Positions 1-13,700 of a DNA stretch of 64,000 nucleotides are shown piece after piece. Numbering within the stretch: position 1 is the first letter of the stretch; each line of letters begins with the position of its first letter. Origin of the DNA: Zeus faber (taxonomy: Eukaryota; Chordata; Actinopteri; Zeiformes; Zeidae); NCBI GenBank assembly GCA_960531495.1, contig OY482866.1, positions 5,171,918 to 5,235,917 of the forward strand, read 5' to 3'. Below the pieces are notes generated by a model that saw only the letters and a list, made by a program, of their open reading frames with translations, did not search any database and had not been told where the DNA came from. The translations under genes and the position numbers were made by a program.

Positions 1-443
1 GACGGCGACGGGAAGATAAACCAAGAGGAGATGAAAGAGGCCGTCAAGACCCTGCTCGGGGAGAAGCTGAAGAAGGGAGAGCTGGAGGAGATCCTGAAAG
101 AGCTGGACATCAACGCGGACGGCAACATCGACTTTGAAGGTGAGAGACAGCTGCACCATTCATCAACGCGGTCAAGGTCTAAAAACCCAGAGGGATGGAA
201 GTCCCCCCCGCACCAGCGACTAGGAGAGGTATTCCGAAGGGGGATTTTCTCCGTCTGGTTAGGCTGCCATGGAGGTGGACATTCAGCAACTTATCTTCCA
301 GGAACATTTCTCCAGCCAGAAAGAAAATATACGCTGCTTTCCACACCAATTCATTCTGCGGTACCCGTTAGAAAACCCTAGTCTATTTGAACGTTTCTTT
401 TCTCTTGTTTTCAGAGTTCGTAATGATGCTTTCCATTCACTAA
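1..443 (+). CDS. CaBP-type EF-hand calcium-binding protein, last two coding exons (5' part outside window)
   Basis: Two exons are visible, 1-139 and 415-443, joined by a GT-AG intron (donor at 140, acceptor AG at 413-414). The split codon restores Glu and the protein ends [10 protein letters not shown] with TAA at 441-443. The window opens inside EF-hand 3 (loop residues [10 protein letters not shown], first two loop positions missing). EF-hand 4 follows with a complete loop [12 protein letters not shown] (acidic or polar at 1, 3, 5, 9; Glu at 12). Both hands should bind Ca2+. Spacing and the FVMML ending resemble the neuronal CaBP family (CaBP1/2/4/5), which modulates voltage-gated Ca2+ channels and photoreceptor or hair-cell synapses. 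The ending is closest to what I recall of CaBP4, but calmodulin-like relatives are not excluded because the N-terminal half is absent. The gene is convergent with tdrd7. Confidence 0.8.
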
Positions 444-760
444 CTGCGAAGAGTTGAAGAAGCTCCATCATCAATGGCAGTTTACCAGTTGTTCCAAGAG
501 TAGGAGTTTCTACAATGTAATGTGTGCCTAACCGTGGAAGAAATGTGTGAGTGACTGGTTTTCAGGAGTGGGGATGGAACATTCCATAAGATACATGAAG
601 ATACAGTATATGAAACTGGTAGGCATACATTGTTGGACATAAATATGAATGCTGCCCGTGAGACCTAATAAAACTTTTTTTTTCTTTTCATGTAGATACA
701 TGGCCGTATGATGTGCAAATAAGTTGAGTAAATATTTTGTTATTTTAATAAAGAAATCTA
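444..760 (+). other. 3' UTR of the EF-hand gene with two AATAAA poly(A) signals
   Basis: After the stop codon the sequence is AT-rich and non-coding. Canonical AATAAA hexamers lie at 667-672 and 747-752, so the transcript probably ends near 690 and/or 770. The exact cleavage site cannot be seen. Confidence 0.6.
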
Positions 761-3175
761 AGCTCTGTGAAGTTGTTTGATATACTTGCCGCACCATTCA
801 ACCATTCACAATCTTGTGTAAAAAAAAAAAACAACGACAAAAAAGAAACCTTGTCAAAGAACTGACCACGATCAACTTCTCAAGTTAACTTTATTCCTAA
901 AACATGACTCTCATTACCTCAAAGATCGTGTTAAAGAAAAACAGAAATTATAATAAGTTAACTTCACGTCACTCCTCCTGTCACCCATTAAAGGTAATGC
1001 AGCTTTGAGCTTTGTCAAGTCCGTTATTCCCAGAATCGGAGAAACGCATCCAAATCCGAGGTGCCACTGAGTCAGCAAAAAAGAAAATCACAGTTCAGAA
1101 GATACTCCCGTATCATGCTTTCACTCAGAAACCCTTGGTGAAGCGAAGTCAGCGTGTTTGCCAATCACTGATCCAATTTTTAATTCTAGAATGTCAACGC
1201 TACTGTAACGGTAACTTAAACTAGAATATAATAATATCAACCTATTATTGTCATATTATCATAATATCACACAACTCTACAAAAATGTACCATACAGCAT
1301 TGTAAGCTGCGGAAATGTTACTGTCAACCAGGAAACATATGAACAATAAATTAAGAGACTCTACAGGAGCACAGTGTGAGTCAGGAGAAATCTCAGCATT
1401 TCAGGAGAAAAGAAGCCTAAAATCAGTAGAGGTTGAGATGAGGTATTGGCATAATAAGGAGTAAAGAACTGGGCTTTAACACATGCACAGCAAAAGTTTG
1501 CGGCCAACGATCAGCATTTCTCTTACAAAACTTTTCTTTTTTTTTTACTTTACTTTTCTTTTTCAATGCAAATACATGGCAGCTTAAGTGATTTTAGGGA
1601 CAGAGCACTATTTAGCAATGCTTATTTATTTATAAGAAATTACAGATACCTGTTGGTTGTGTTTTTTTTAGGTTATGTGCAAATGCGCTTTTCAACCAGT
1701 GACCGTAGAAAAATGGAAATTTGCTTTTGTGTTTCAAGATCAAAATTGCACTAATTCATCCAATTCATCACTTCCAGCCAGGCTAGCAGCTCTATGTTCA
1801 TCAGAACAAGTTTCAGACAGAATTGACAACTGTACGTAGTGATGAAAGGTTTGACTCTTTTTTTTTTTTTTTTTGAGATTCGGTTACTGCCGAGTCTACT
1901 CCGCAGAACGAGTCATTTGATTTTCCGACTCCTTGTTCGTCTGTTTCAATTGAGCAAGGGAGGTCCTCCAGTGAACGACGATGACGATGCTTGTTTCTGA
2001 CCTTTTTAATGGTTAAACGGACAGTAGTGTGCCGTGGTATTATTTATTTCTATAAAGTATGCCATGGCAGAAAAAAGGTTGGGAAACACTAAGTTGACCA
2101 TGATCCCTTTGGTTAAATTTCAACAAACATGGTATGATGCGACACACTTTGATCTATTCACCTTCTGAAAATAAACCCATACACACAGCAACGTGTGACC
2201 AGTGGGCAGCAGAGACTGTTCAATCAAAGCGGCGGAATATTCCAATTCTTGTTGCTTACCATGAAAAATAATCAGTCCATGAGATCAGATGGGTCGTTAT
2301 CAAAAAAAAGGAATTTCCGACATTCTAATGCTGTCCTGCTTGGGCAAATTAGAAACAGTCTTGTTTGCATAAGGGGTTGTTAAGGAATTATTTTTTTTAT
2401 TTTTTTTATTTTTTCTGTGCTCATCTTCCTGCATCTCTATTTCTTTCGAGCGCACTTCTCTTTTCTCTCTGTAGTCTCACTTCAGGGGAAAGTGTGATCA
2501 CACTTTTGTAAACCTTGTGACTGTGGGGAATCTTAGCCAGCTTTTGTAAACAATAGCCTTGTTTTTTCTGACTGTACTTAGGCCTGAAAACTCTCCATAT
2601 GTAATTTGTTTTTCCGTAGTTGCGGAGAATGAATCATGTGCCCTGTTGCCCTAAAAGGGGGGTCGCCCATAGTACATAGTGGGTCAGCTCCTCAGGTCCT
2701 CAGAACTGGTTGCTAAATGGTAATTTAAGTGCGCTTGTTTTGAATGAAGGCCTTCATCAGGGGTTTACCGTCACCTGCATTTCAGCATAAGTGCGTGTGT
2801 GTTTTGCCAGGTAAGCTCTTTTGTCACCTTGTCAGCATGAAGTGGAAAATCACATGCAAGCACACGTATTGTATAACAATCACAGGGTATTTGTTGCATA
2901 GCCCATAGCAACAAGGAAGAACCTAAACCATTACTCTTTCCATCTTCCATTTCTGCTCTGCATTTTGCCACGCATCTCATCATTCCACGTTGTTTCTCCT
3001 TTGTCATTCACTTCCAGTCTTCCATGTTGTTAATATGTATCACCATAAGCAGCGCGTAGGTCGATCAGACCGTAAGCTTTGCAGTGTTTAGTCTTCCGGT
3101 TTCTTCTCAGACATAAGATGAACAGCTGGGTTTTACTCCTCCTCCTCCTCCTCGCAAATGTTGTTACTCTGCCGC
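761..3175. other. Intergenic / tdrd7 3' UTR region, no gene seen
   Basis: This AT-rich stretch separates two convergent genes. No open frame here resembles a protein and there are many homopolymer runs. The part nearest 3175 must include the tdrd7 3' UTR, but no clear minus-strand AATAAA at a sensible distance fixes its end. It contains one member of a diverged repeat pair (about 1700-2100). Confidence 0.5.
1700..2100. repeat. Diverged interspersed repeat, copy 1 (unclassified)
   Basis: Several blocks recur in the same order and strand at about 4060-4640: a block near 1765-1860 (motifs TTCCAGC, AGCAGCTCT, GTTCATCAGA, CAAGTTTCA, GATGAAAGGTT), then GAGATTCGGTT, and finally GCAGAAAAAAGGT followed by AAACACT. 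The two copies differ by many substitutions and indels, so they are old. The last block resembles the end of hAT-type non-autonomous elements common in fish, but the family is not identified. Confidence 0.55.
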
Positions 3176-6100
3176 CTACAGCTCATTTGTCAGCTCGTCG
3201 GCGAACTCGGCCATGATGTCGTGCACCCAGATGTCCTTCTCCTCCTGCGAGGTGTCCACCAGGAAGACGGTCAGCTTCCTGTCCCAGGGGTGCGTGGCCT
3301 CCTGGACGGCCTCCAGCTGGGCCACCAGGGGTTTCTTCTCCACGTGGTTTCGGAAGACGATGGAGGCCTCTTCCGACCACTGCCTCGGCTTCATTCCTGT
3401 TGGGGAACGAGAGGAGAAGAATAGAAAAACCATAGCCATCGCTGCTACGCCTATCTTAAAAATGATGCCGTGAAATGTATTATAATGCGAATTCTAAGCT
3501 TCCACTGTATTTAACGGTAAGAAACGCGGGAAATGCGGAAGACTTCTGGTTTGATCCCCGGCTCCTCCTGGTAGCGTGCTGATGTGTCCTTGAGCAAGAC
3601 ACTTAACCCCCCAACTGCACCCAACAGCGCCACTATATGGCAGCCTACTGCTCCTAGATACATCAGTTACGAGGATGGTGAAATGCATTTCGTTGCCTCA
3701 GTACTTGTGCAACGACAATTAGTCTAATTAGTCCATTCTGAAGTGAATTACTTGTATTGGGGAATTTAAATCACTCCAGTCATCAGTCTGAAACTTTATA
3801 TTTGCTCTTTGCTGTAAAGAAAAAGTGCAAAAACCTATGTTTTGACATTAAGGTTTGATGGAGTGTTTTGGTTACAGCGGTCAACCACTATACTCAAGCA
3901 CCTCGCCTCAACCTTGAGGCTGCTGCAAACTTTCATTGAGGTTCGGATCTGGCCGTGGCGTAAAGTTCCAGGACTTTGAATCTAAGAAAGCTACTTCAAT
4001 GTTTTTTGACCACTGTGAGAGCTCGCCAAGTGTGCCGTGAAAGTTTTTCAAATTCCACTGCGAATACCAATAATGGAAATAAGGCTTTGTGTTGCAAGGT
4101 CAAAATGGCAAGGCTGTAATAATTAATTCAATGCATCAGTTCCAGCAGGAATAGCAGCTCTGTGTTCATCAGATCAAGTTTCAATCTGAAACTGAGGAGC
4201 ATACAGCAGGGATGAAAGGTTAGACTATTTTTTGGAGATTCGGTTCTTGACGAGTCATTCAGTAAAAAGAATAATTCAAGAGCTGGTTTGACTGAGTTGT
4301 GAATGGAATTCTCATAGGAAGTCATTTCATTCTGTCAAAGTTATTTATTTTGGTGGAGTTGGTTGTTTTGTCTTGGACTTTCATTTAGTCTTTGGTAATT
4401 ATTTCCACTCATTTTTGCCGCAGTGACCCCCTCCTCCTGAGTCATTTCAAAGATTTGTTTGCGAATCGTTCGCGAATCTTGCATCACTATTAGTAGGCCG
4501 TAATAATAATAAGCACAGTTTCTAACAATTTTAGAGGTGAACAGGATATTGGTGTGGAATTATTTATTAGGGTTATGAGTAAATTTAAAAAAGTGTGCCG
4601 TGGCAGAAAAAAGGTCCGGAAAACACTGGTTTAACTTATTACTCTATACTTACCGGCCAGCTGAGCGGTGATCCCTTGGAAAGGCAGCTGTCTGAACTCC
4701 TTGATGAGAGGGCGGAGCTGGGTGCAGCTGACCAGCTCGTGCTTTCCGTAGTCCAGTTCGTAGACCGAAACCAGGCCGTTGCTCAGAACTCCCTTCACCA
4801 ACACACGGTGCCAGCTGGGAGATGAGGAAGGTGGGGTGGGGCGGTAGGGAGATTAGGAGACAATTTGAAAATATATTGCCCTTCTGTGCCAAATCACAAT
4901 AAATCTTTTAAAAGATGACAGAAGCTATATTCTGAGGGCCCTGGCCAATTTGGGGCCTGAGAAAAATCGGGAAATATTGCACAGAAAGTTTACACGCACG
5001 CTCACACGCACGCACGCACACACACACAGTAACCAAAACAATAGATTCTGAGCTCTCCAATTAAATTACTATTATATTTTATTTTTTTGCAATTTTGCAC
5101 ATTTTCAGTTGAAATATATTATTATTATAAAACAATTTGCCATTGCTGACAAGTGATTTAAAGGTTCAAATGATAATTAAGTTGAGGCCGGATGTTTTGA
5201 AAATGTTTACATTGGATTTGGACTCAACTGATTCACTGTCAATTCAATGCACCTTTTTTTGTCTAGGCTGAATGGTCCATTTCTGGTCTGTTTTTGAGAC
5301 ACAATCACTAAATTATCCCACAAATGTAGCAACCGTAACATCTTTCAATTCCACAAATCACAATTCCAGGACTCATTTTAGTCAACATCTTATCCATTTG
5401 GATACTTCGGACACCCACATGAACGATTGTGAAGCTACTCACTTGTTCTCCACCTTCGCAGCATAGATCTGGTTCTTCTCGATGTTGAGTGCTTTCTCCT
5501 CGGTCTTGTTGTAGTATAAGATCATCTCTCCCATCAGCACCACCAGCTTGTACATGTCCCTCCAGGGCTGCAGCACGAAGTGGCCCGGGTGACACGCCAC
5601 CGATACATACATGTCCATGTTGCTACCTGAGACACATATATTGATTAACCGAAAGTCAACCAGGTCAAATTAGATGCTTTTATCACTCTTAGTGATTTAA
5701 AGGATGTACTGCATTCAGTGCAGATATCATATCGCCTGGGATAGATTTTCTGAGCCTTCGACAGTCATTGCTCCCATCATTTTGAATTCAAACAAGTGAC
5801 TCGGTTAAAATAGAAGAAAGTCCACATTCAGGCATTTAAACCCATTGATGAAATGCATTGAATCAAATAGACTGCCAGAACTTGTATCCCATATCTATGG
5901 TAATTTATCTTAACTTAAAGTTTAACACTTTCCCTGTAGTGAAAAAGTTTTGTTTTTTTTGGTAGATTGGATACCTTTTTGTCTTAAAAAAAAAAAAAAA
6001 CCTTGCTCATCCATTCTTCCATTTTACATTTGCACAAACAACTCCAGAAGGTACATTTAGGGTCGAACTATCAGATTTCTCTGAGATTAGTACTTTTATG

Positions 6101-7688
6101 CACATGTGGGGAAAAAACAAATGTCGATTTTTGACAAATCAAGCGAATGTTCGGATGCCTGGCTTTGTATTGTGTGTTTGTGTGTTTTTGTTTCTTTGCT
6201 TGTTCTTACTTTCTGCCTCATTCTGCTTCCCTATTTTGATGTATTTGGACCATTTGTCAGGCGATTCATTTGTATGTAACTTTTACAACTTGATCTTTTT
6301 CCTCTTCTCTGTCTGTCTTTCTCTGTTTCATTCACTGCATCGGTGTTATTATTTGGTCTCGGTCGTGTGTCCGGTACAATTCTACTTTGTTAAAATGTAA
6401 TCACAAAAAAAAGAGTGATAATGTGTTCATTCATTTTAATCCTTCACTTCCTCATGACATCGTCTGGGCGATGCCTGCTCTTTGATCATCAACACAACTG
6501 TCATCCTCCTTACCCACAGGGGGGAGCTCGAGCAGAGGAGGAAGCTGGGGAGAGGATGAGAGGGGTAATGGAGTCCCCGGTGGGGTCGTGGCTGTGGGGC
6601 TTCCTCCACCTCCTCCTCCTTCTCCTCTAGTACCCAGCCCTGAAAGAGCCCTCCTGATATGAGGCTTGGCGGGGGCAGAGGTCAGCGTGGGATTCCCATT
6701 AGTGACGTCACAGGCGCTGGCCGTCTTGGAGGCTGGAGTAGACGTGGGGATCTTGGCTGTGCTGTGAAATCAAATTTGATCATATCAACTAGCAGGGTGC
6801 AGAAGTGAATTTGATACAGCATTGGAGGCAGCAAAGGTAAGAAAGATAAAACTCTCTCTCCTGGCTTCCAAAAATGTCCTCCTCGACTGCCAGAAAGCTA
6901 AATACTACAGTATGACTGTTACTGAGGTTCTGACATGTGGGCAAATGCTGAATAAAAATAAAAGCTTAATGATGCAGCTTTTATGACAATAGCTTTAAAG
7001 TGATAATCCATAAGATTATTTTATAAAAAAAAGATTCGATTTTTGATCCTACTAATCCTACTTTTGTTTTAGTTGGCACTTTTTAAGAAACAGCCATTCA
7101 ATTTATTTGCGTTACTCATGTGCTCCTCTATATGCAATTTCCATTGTTGGTGGGTCCGCGTTTCCCGGGAACAACACTCAGATGAAAAAATATCCCCACC
7201 ATCTCAAGTGACCAAGAAAATAGAATAAATTAATTGATCAGAATTGTATGCATTTCCACTTTGAAATGTACAAATGATGTGATGTGCGGGGCGTGGGTGG
7301 GCGTGGGGGTCCTGCCGGCTCGCCCGCGGGCGGGGTGTAGCTCTGTCGCCGTGGGGCTGTAATCCGGGCCCACGGTCCGTGCCTTGCGCCCATGGCCCGG
7401 GTTCTGTGCCAGCGGCTGCATCTTGTGCCTGCACCCGGGGGTTGGTTGTATGTGTGCGCCCCTGGGGTGCGGGGTCTCCTTGTGCTCCCTGGGACTGGGT
7501 CCTGCTCCTCGGGGCTGGACGTTGCTCCACGGCCCTCTGGCTTCTCTGGGGTCTTCTGTGGCCACAGGGCAGGGTACTCTGGGATTTCCTGCAGCCGAAG
7601 GGTGTCCACGGGACTGTGGAGTTTGGGGGGGCTGCGGGGCCCCTTCCGCTGCTTGGAGGCGCCGCGACATAATACTCACTGGTGGACA

Positions 7689-7770
<82 letters not shown>

Positions 7771-10700
7771 ACGCACACGCACACGCACACGCACACGCAC
7801 ACACACCCCAGCACTCTCCTGGTTGCATTCCTCTCCTTTCCTCCCTCATTTGCCGCCATAATTATGACAGGAAGAGGCCACGTGACCAGTTGTAGTTCCA
7901 GTTTTCCTGGACCTAATTCACTGTTTTTCAATACATGTTGTCATCCAGTGTTCATGTTTTTGTGTAAATGTTGTTTGTTTCTATGTTTATTTGTCTCACC
8001 GTGGTGATTCCCCCCTCTTGGAGTAGTGATCAGTTGTTTATAGACCCAAACATGATAGATAGTTCTCCAAAGAGGGGGGTTGGTGGTGGTTCTCTATAAC
8101 CAGGGGCTGTGATCAAGTCATCCTACAGGTCGTCCACAGGACAGAGTTATTGCAGCAGTTCTTGATGATTTCAGAATTAATAAAGAGTAGCATTGCAGGT
8201 TGAGAACTTGAACTCCACTTGCAGACTAACTCTGTCCTGGATGCAATGGCATACAAATACTCTGTGTTGTATGCCCAGCATGCTGACAGCACAGGTTAAA
8301 AAACAAAAAAAAAAATGAAATCTACAAATGATGAGCACCAATTTCAAAGTTCACTAAAGAGCTCAAATGATCAAAGAAAACTATAAACACTAAATCCTAG
8401 TAAATGAGTAACAAGGCCAATTCAGCAATCAAAGGACCACATAAAGGTTTGAACAAAGTCATGGCGAAAGTGAATAAAGATAAAGATAAATACATAAAAA
8501 AAAAAAAAAGAAACCTGCGGCTGGTCAGGAAGACGTCTGGTTGCTGCTTGAAAAGGTCAGACTGGGCCATCTGGTGGTTGAGGCTGCGGGCCGGGTCGTG
8601 GAAATTCTTGTCGGTGAAGAGGTGCACGTGGATACAGTTCTTGGTCTCGTCCAACTTGGCGACCTTGGGGAGGCAGGAAGAGGAGGATTAAATGAAAGTA
8701 AAGCAAATAGCAAATCAAAGACTGAAAGTATGCGACAGTAGAATGGAGGCGGAATATGGATGCATTTCTAACGGATTAAATTCACTTCGAAACAAAGCCA
8801 AATGTCTGTGTCCAGCTTGTGAGCGAGCCGGCTGCCCTGTACCTTCATGCTACAGTCACTGGAGTTGAGCACTCGCTCTCGGAGCCACTGGACAGCGTCG
8901 GGGGTCCAGGAGCCTACGCTGCCCGCCAGGTCTGCCAGACAGCACTTCACAGCCTAAACGAAGGGTGTTGGAGGTCAGAGGACTGTAGGACAGAATGTCT
9001 GCTTACACATTGGAGGAATATTTTTTTCAAATAAAAAACACAAGCAAACAGACCTGTGGGGGGATGGCCATGAGGTCTCTGAGGAATTGTGGAGGGATCT
9101 CTCTCAACTCAAACACCTCCAAGGAAGCCTGGACACCCAGGTCAATGAACAGGATGTCCAGCACTCTGCTGCCATGCAGGTTGGTAATCTGCAGGTCAGA
9201 ACCATAATTGTGTTTAAAAGTTGTTTAATATTCTGTACACTGTAAACTATTCACTTCTCATAGCTGACGGATAAAGCGCAACAACTTTCCTTCTTCAAAA
9301 GTCCTTGTTTTTAGTGGAGACACATCAAATAACTCTCACTTACTCTCACTCTCACACTTCCTTCCGTTCCCCTATAAACTATTTCCCCATGTGGCGGTGT
9401 CACTCTCACCTCGACACGGGACCATTTTCCTTTGTAGCGGGCCAGACAGCGCTTTCCGCAGAAAGGCCTGGAGACCAGGAACTCTGACGTAACCTGCGAA
9501 AGAAAATCGATGTCATCAGCGCAAGAAATATCACGTTCTCTCTTGTCTGGCGGGTGGCATTAAATGTATGTCTGGGGTTGAAAACGCAGAGTCAGAGATA
9601 TAAATCAAAATATGAAGATCACTAGGACAACAAAACGAGACCTTTCATTGACATCACAGCGTAAGAACATTCAATCAACTTGTTACTGCCAAATTGGTGT
9701 GACAATTGTAAACATCTTGTTCTTAACTTCAGGGAGTACATTGCTTAGTAGTACATGCCACAGTAGTACATGCCACACCCGTAAGAATGATTTACAATTT
9801 TATTGAGATGCAAATGTAAAAGGGTACTTGGCCTAGGGTTTCTCTTTGTTTTAACAGTGGAATTACCAAGCGATGAAGCATACTAGCTTTAAAGGACAGC
9901 AGCCGGACAACTGACCAAGCAGCATGGATACTGAAGATCTGCTCAGAGATTAAGTGGCTTGGCTGTGTCTTAACCACTGATTATAGTACTAATCTCAATC
10001 TGTGCACAACTCCCACTGGGGTAGCGTAAACGTGGCGTGCACACATCCACAAATGGCCGTTTTGAACCAAATCCGTTGCTCCTAGAATGCTCTCTTCTAA
10101 ACAGATCTTAGAGCACATTTAATACATTTACAGGAATTCTGGCTCGAATTATGATTGAGCCCTGGTAATGCTTTAATTCAGCCGTGTTGCAAATGGTCTT
10201 TTTATCGGCCTACAACTTGGCCATGGTGTTAACCTGCGACTGGAGGTAGGCCTCCGTCTTCTCCAGCATCTCCAGCAGCTTAGCGAGGCCTCTGGAGGGC
10301 AGCTGGCAGTAGACGGTCCCGTCCGAACAGACACTGCTGACGGTCACGTTCATGTAGGCGCTGTTTACCTGGACGGCACAGAGGAAGGAGTTAGAGCGCG
10401 CCGTAACCGGTGGGAGGGCCCTCGGGGTCACGGCTACGTCCTCGACCTCTCTCGTGTCTTTGTCTCGCTCCCTCCTCTCTCTCTCTCCCACTCTTTAGTT
10501 CCTCGCCTGGCCATCGGGCGTTTCTCGGTGTTGACCCCAGCTGTTCCCCATGATCCAATAATCCCTCACAGTTATATACCCCGCCCTAAGGAAGTCCTGC
10601 TGTTTGTTTGTCAAGTTTGTCCTCATGCCAAGCTGCAGCTCTGTTGTTTGCGTTTGTATTCTCTTAACACCTTCTTTTGAATCTCCAACCTGCATTTGGG

Positions 10701-13700
10701 TCCACCATTAGATATTTCAGAAGTCAGATTGTTCAGAAGTGAGCGGGTACTTTTGATTGTTTGTCTCTGGTACCTGCAAAGGACTGGACAGCGTCTTGTC
10801 CTGTAGGGCTTTCATGCAGGCAGCATTGATGTTGACGTCGTCGTCCTGTGACGTGTCGTACAGAACGACCAGCGGGGTTTGGCCTCTCTCCAAGATTTCC
10901 GCCAATAGGATCCTTCCACTGGCCATGGCCTCAAATGTCTTGAGAACGGCAGACTCCTGACAAAAAGGCTCCAGGCCTGAAAATACAGAGACAGAAGGCA
11001 AACACAAAACATATGTGTAAAGCATACAGTATGCACATGTATGGAAACATATGTATTGATATAAAATGTAGTTCACACACTGCCTGAGTAAGGAAGCGTA
11101 TGCTGCCAAATTATTTTTTTTTACGTGACTCAGTGGACACTTTTGTCTGTGAATCCAAGCGTTGCAGGTAAGTAATGTGATATCTATATATAGGTCAAAA
11201 TTTGCCATAGTGTACCTACCTGCCAGTTTACATTTCGTCGCCTGGAAAGGCAGCTTGAAAAACTTCTCATGAAGCTCAAACACTTTGGCTTTGCTGATGT
11301 CCTCAGAGAATCCGTGATCCACATAGTACACCTACAGAGGGAATGACAACAACTCCACGTCATGATCTCGACTGGAACTGTCACCGCAGGGAGTAATGTG
11401 ACGGTGTGGAAGATGGAGGACATTTTGCCTTGAGCCCAAAAAAAGAATGTCCTCAATAATCTCTCTTCTCTTAGGACAGGTAAAGTTTTAAAGGCATTCG
11501 ATATGAGCTTGTTCGTGAATACATCATCACCATCGGCATTTTTTAATTAAATAACATTTTGAAACCAGGTTAGCCTTGGGAGTAAAATCGAAAATTTGAC
11601 CGGCACAACTGTGACATTCGACGTCTCACCTTGAGCTTCTCGGCCATGACCTCGACGATCTGTGCCCTCAGGATCTCCTCTTCCTCCTCTGCCCTCACAG
11701 CGGCCAGTTGTCCCGACATGGGAGAGGACAGCAGTGTCGGGCCGCCGCTGCCGCCCTGACTGTAAAACTCCCTCATCTCGTCCTCCATGGACTCCTGAGC
11801 CTGGGAGTAACCCTCGCCAATGTACCTGAGGGTGGAAAGAGAAACACAGGCCAGTGAGTAACTGTCTGTGATTGTACAACCCCAGTCATGCTTGCAGGGG
11901 GACAATTCCAAAAGAAACACTCTCTGCCCCACCTCACCTGAGGATGACTCCGTTGGTGTTTGTGGCCTCCACCACCAGCACAGAAGGGTACTCCTCCCTG
12001 GGGATGTGCAGAGGAGGCACGGCTTGGTTGCTCAGCCTCCTCCCCACCTCCCGCCTGGCCCTCAGCTCCTCCTCGCTGGCCGCAGAGCCCCGTCGGTTGC
12101 AGTTCTCGTCCTCCCCGCCCTCGCCGCCACCCCCTGTGCTGCTCCTCCTGTACAATATGGCCCTCTTGGGGTTGTCGGGCATGGGATGGTCGATGGTGCA
12201 GAAGTCGGAGAGGAGCTGGAGGTTTTCCAGGACGTGTCCGGGCAGTTTGGTCTTGTGAGCATAAGAACAGTGTCACTATGTACATCCCAAAACTGTGACC
12301 AAGACCACGCAAAGCCCACTGCAAATTACTGATATTGATAATGACCAGCTGGGTGGTTCTCCCATAGCTCTGCAACAGACTTTGGGATCATCTCTGTGTG
12401 CATCACTCACAATCAAAGACACCATTTAATGGTGAGGGTTTGTGTGTTTTCTCCACTTTAGGAGAACAATTTAGAAAAATATCTGGGATCTCAAGAATGA
12501 GTGGCACATCTACCAAGCAACTATGCTATGTATAAGTCGTTTTATTCCTATGGTCATTTATGAAGCGAAAATCGATAAGGGAATTAAGAACAAATTAGAT
12601 TGATGAAAAAAATAAAAGATGTCATCAGAAACTATAATATATTATACTAATGATAAACAGCTCTACTTTTGATATTCAACATCACTTATAAAACGACACA
12701 GCTACTTTAAACATGGCAGATGAGTTAATGAAAGACACTGACTTTGTACGTGTCCTGGAAGAGCTTGGGCAGCGCGTGGGCCCACAGCCCATTGGAGTAC
12801 TTCACCAGCAGCTCCTCCAGCTTCTGCCGCAGATCTGGACTCAGGGTGGCGGGGGAGGCGGGCAGGCTGGGGGAGGAGGGGGAGGGGGAGGAGGAGGCAG
12901 AGGAGTGGGGCGGCGAGCGAGGGCTGGCGCGGGGCTGGTGGGCGGTGGGGGTCCGGTTCCTGGGCTGGGAGGGAGAGGGTGAGGGCTTGTCCGCGGGCGG
13001 GCTGGGGCTGCTCACGGGGGCCGGGAGTGGGGATCGGGAGGGGGGAAGCGTCTGCTCCTTGGCCGGGTAGAGGAGCAGCTCAGAGGGGTTGCTGCTGCAG
13101 GGTTTCTCTACCTGGAGGACAAGAGCAAGGGACTGATTGTAAAACAAAGAGAATAGAGCGAAGGCAAATCAACATCCCTTAAACACTCGACAGACAGACA
13201 GACAGATCGATAGATAGATAGATAGATAGACAGATAGATAAATCATATGGAACTATAACAAGATGGAGTGGGCGTACCGTGCATATGTGCGTCCACGTCT
13301 CCAGATCTTTGACCGTCTCGCCGGGCAGCTCCTGCTTGTACAGCTCTTTGTAGATCTGAGGCAGTTTGGATACCCAGAAGCCATTGCTGTATTTTCCCAG
13401 GATCTCCCTGATGTGGCTCTGGACCTGCTGAGGGTTGTAGGGCTTCCCTCTCCCCGGGTTGGAGCGCTCGTTCAGGTTGGGCTGAGCAGGAGAAGCTTGG
13501 AGAGGGAAATAAGTGGGGAATGAAATGAAAAATGTGAAATGCGGAAGTTTCCAATGCCCTAAATGCCGCTTCACGGCATCTTTAATTCTTCACAACGTAA
13601 TCTCTGACTTGGTGCTGAGTGTTCAAATTCTGTGCAATGCAGACAAGTCAGAAAGTAGGCAAAAATGTAAAATTTGTCTTTGATTAATATCGTACAAAAC

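Noticed and set aside
3518-3722. Possible tRNA gene from the B-box-like motif
   Set aside because: No cloverleaf or A box is convincing; the downstream motifs are SINE-like.
6098-6400. 100-codon hydrophobic frame in a tdrd7 intron
   Set aside because: T-rich intron sequence giving Phe/Leu/Cys runs. No splice context or homology; it lies between coding exons 5443-5626 and 6514-6761 of the opposite strand.
7204-8007. Several overlapping long open frames (over 200 codons) on both strands
   Set aside because: They run through (CA)n/(CACACG)n and GC-rich repeat, encode alternating His-Thr or Cys-Val, and match no protein. They are repeat artefacts.
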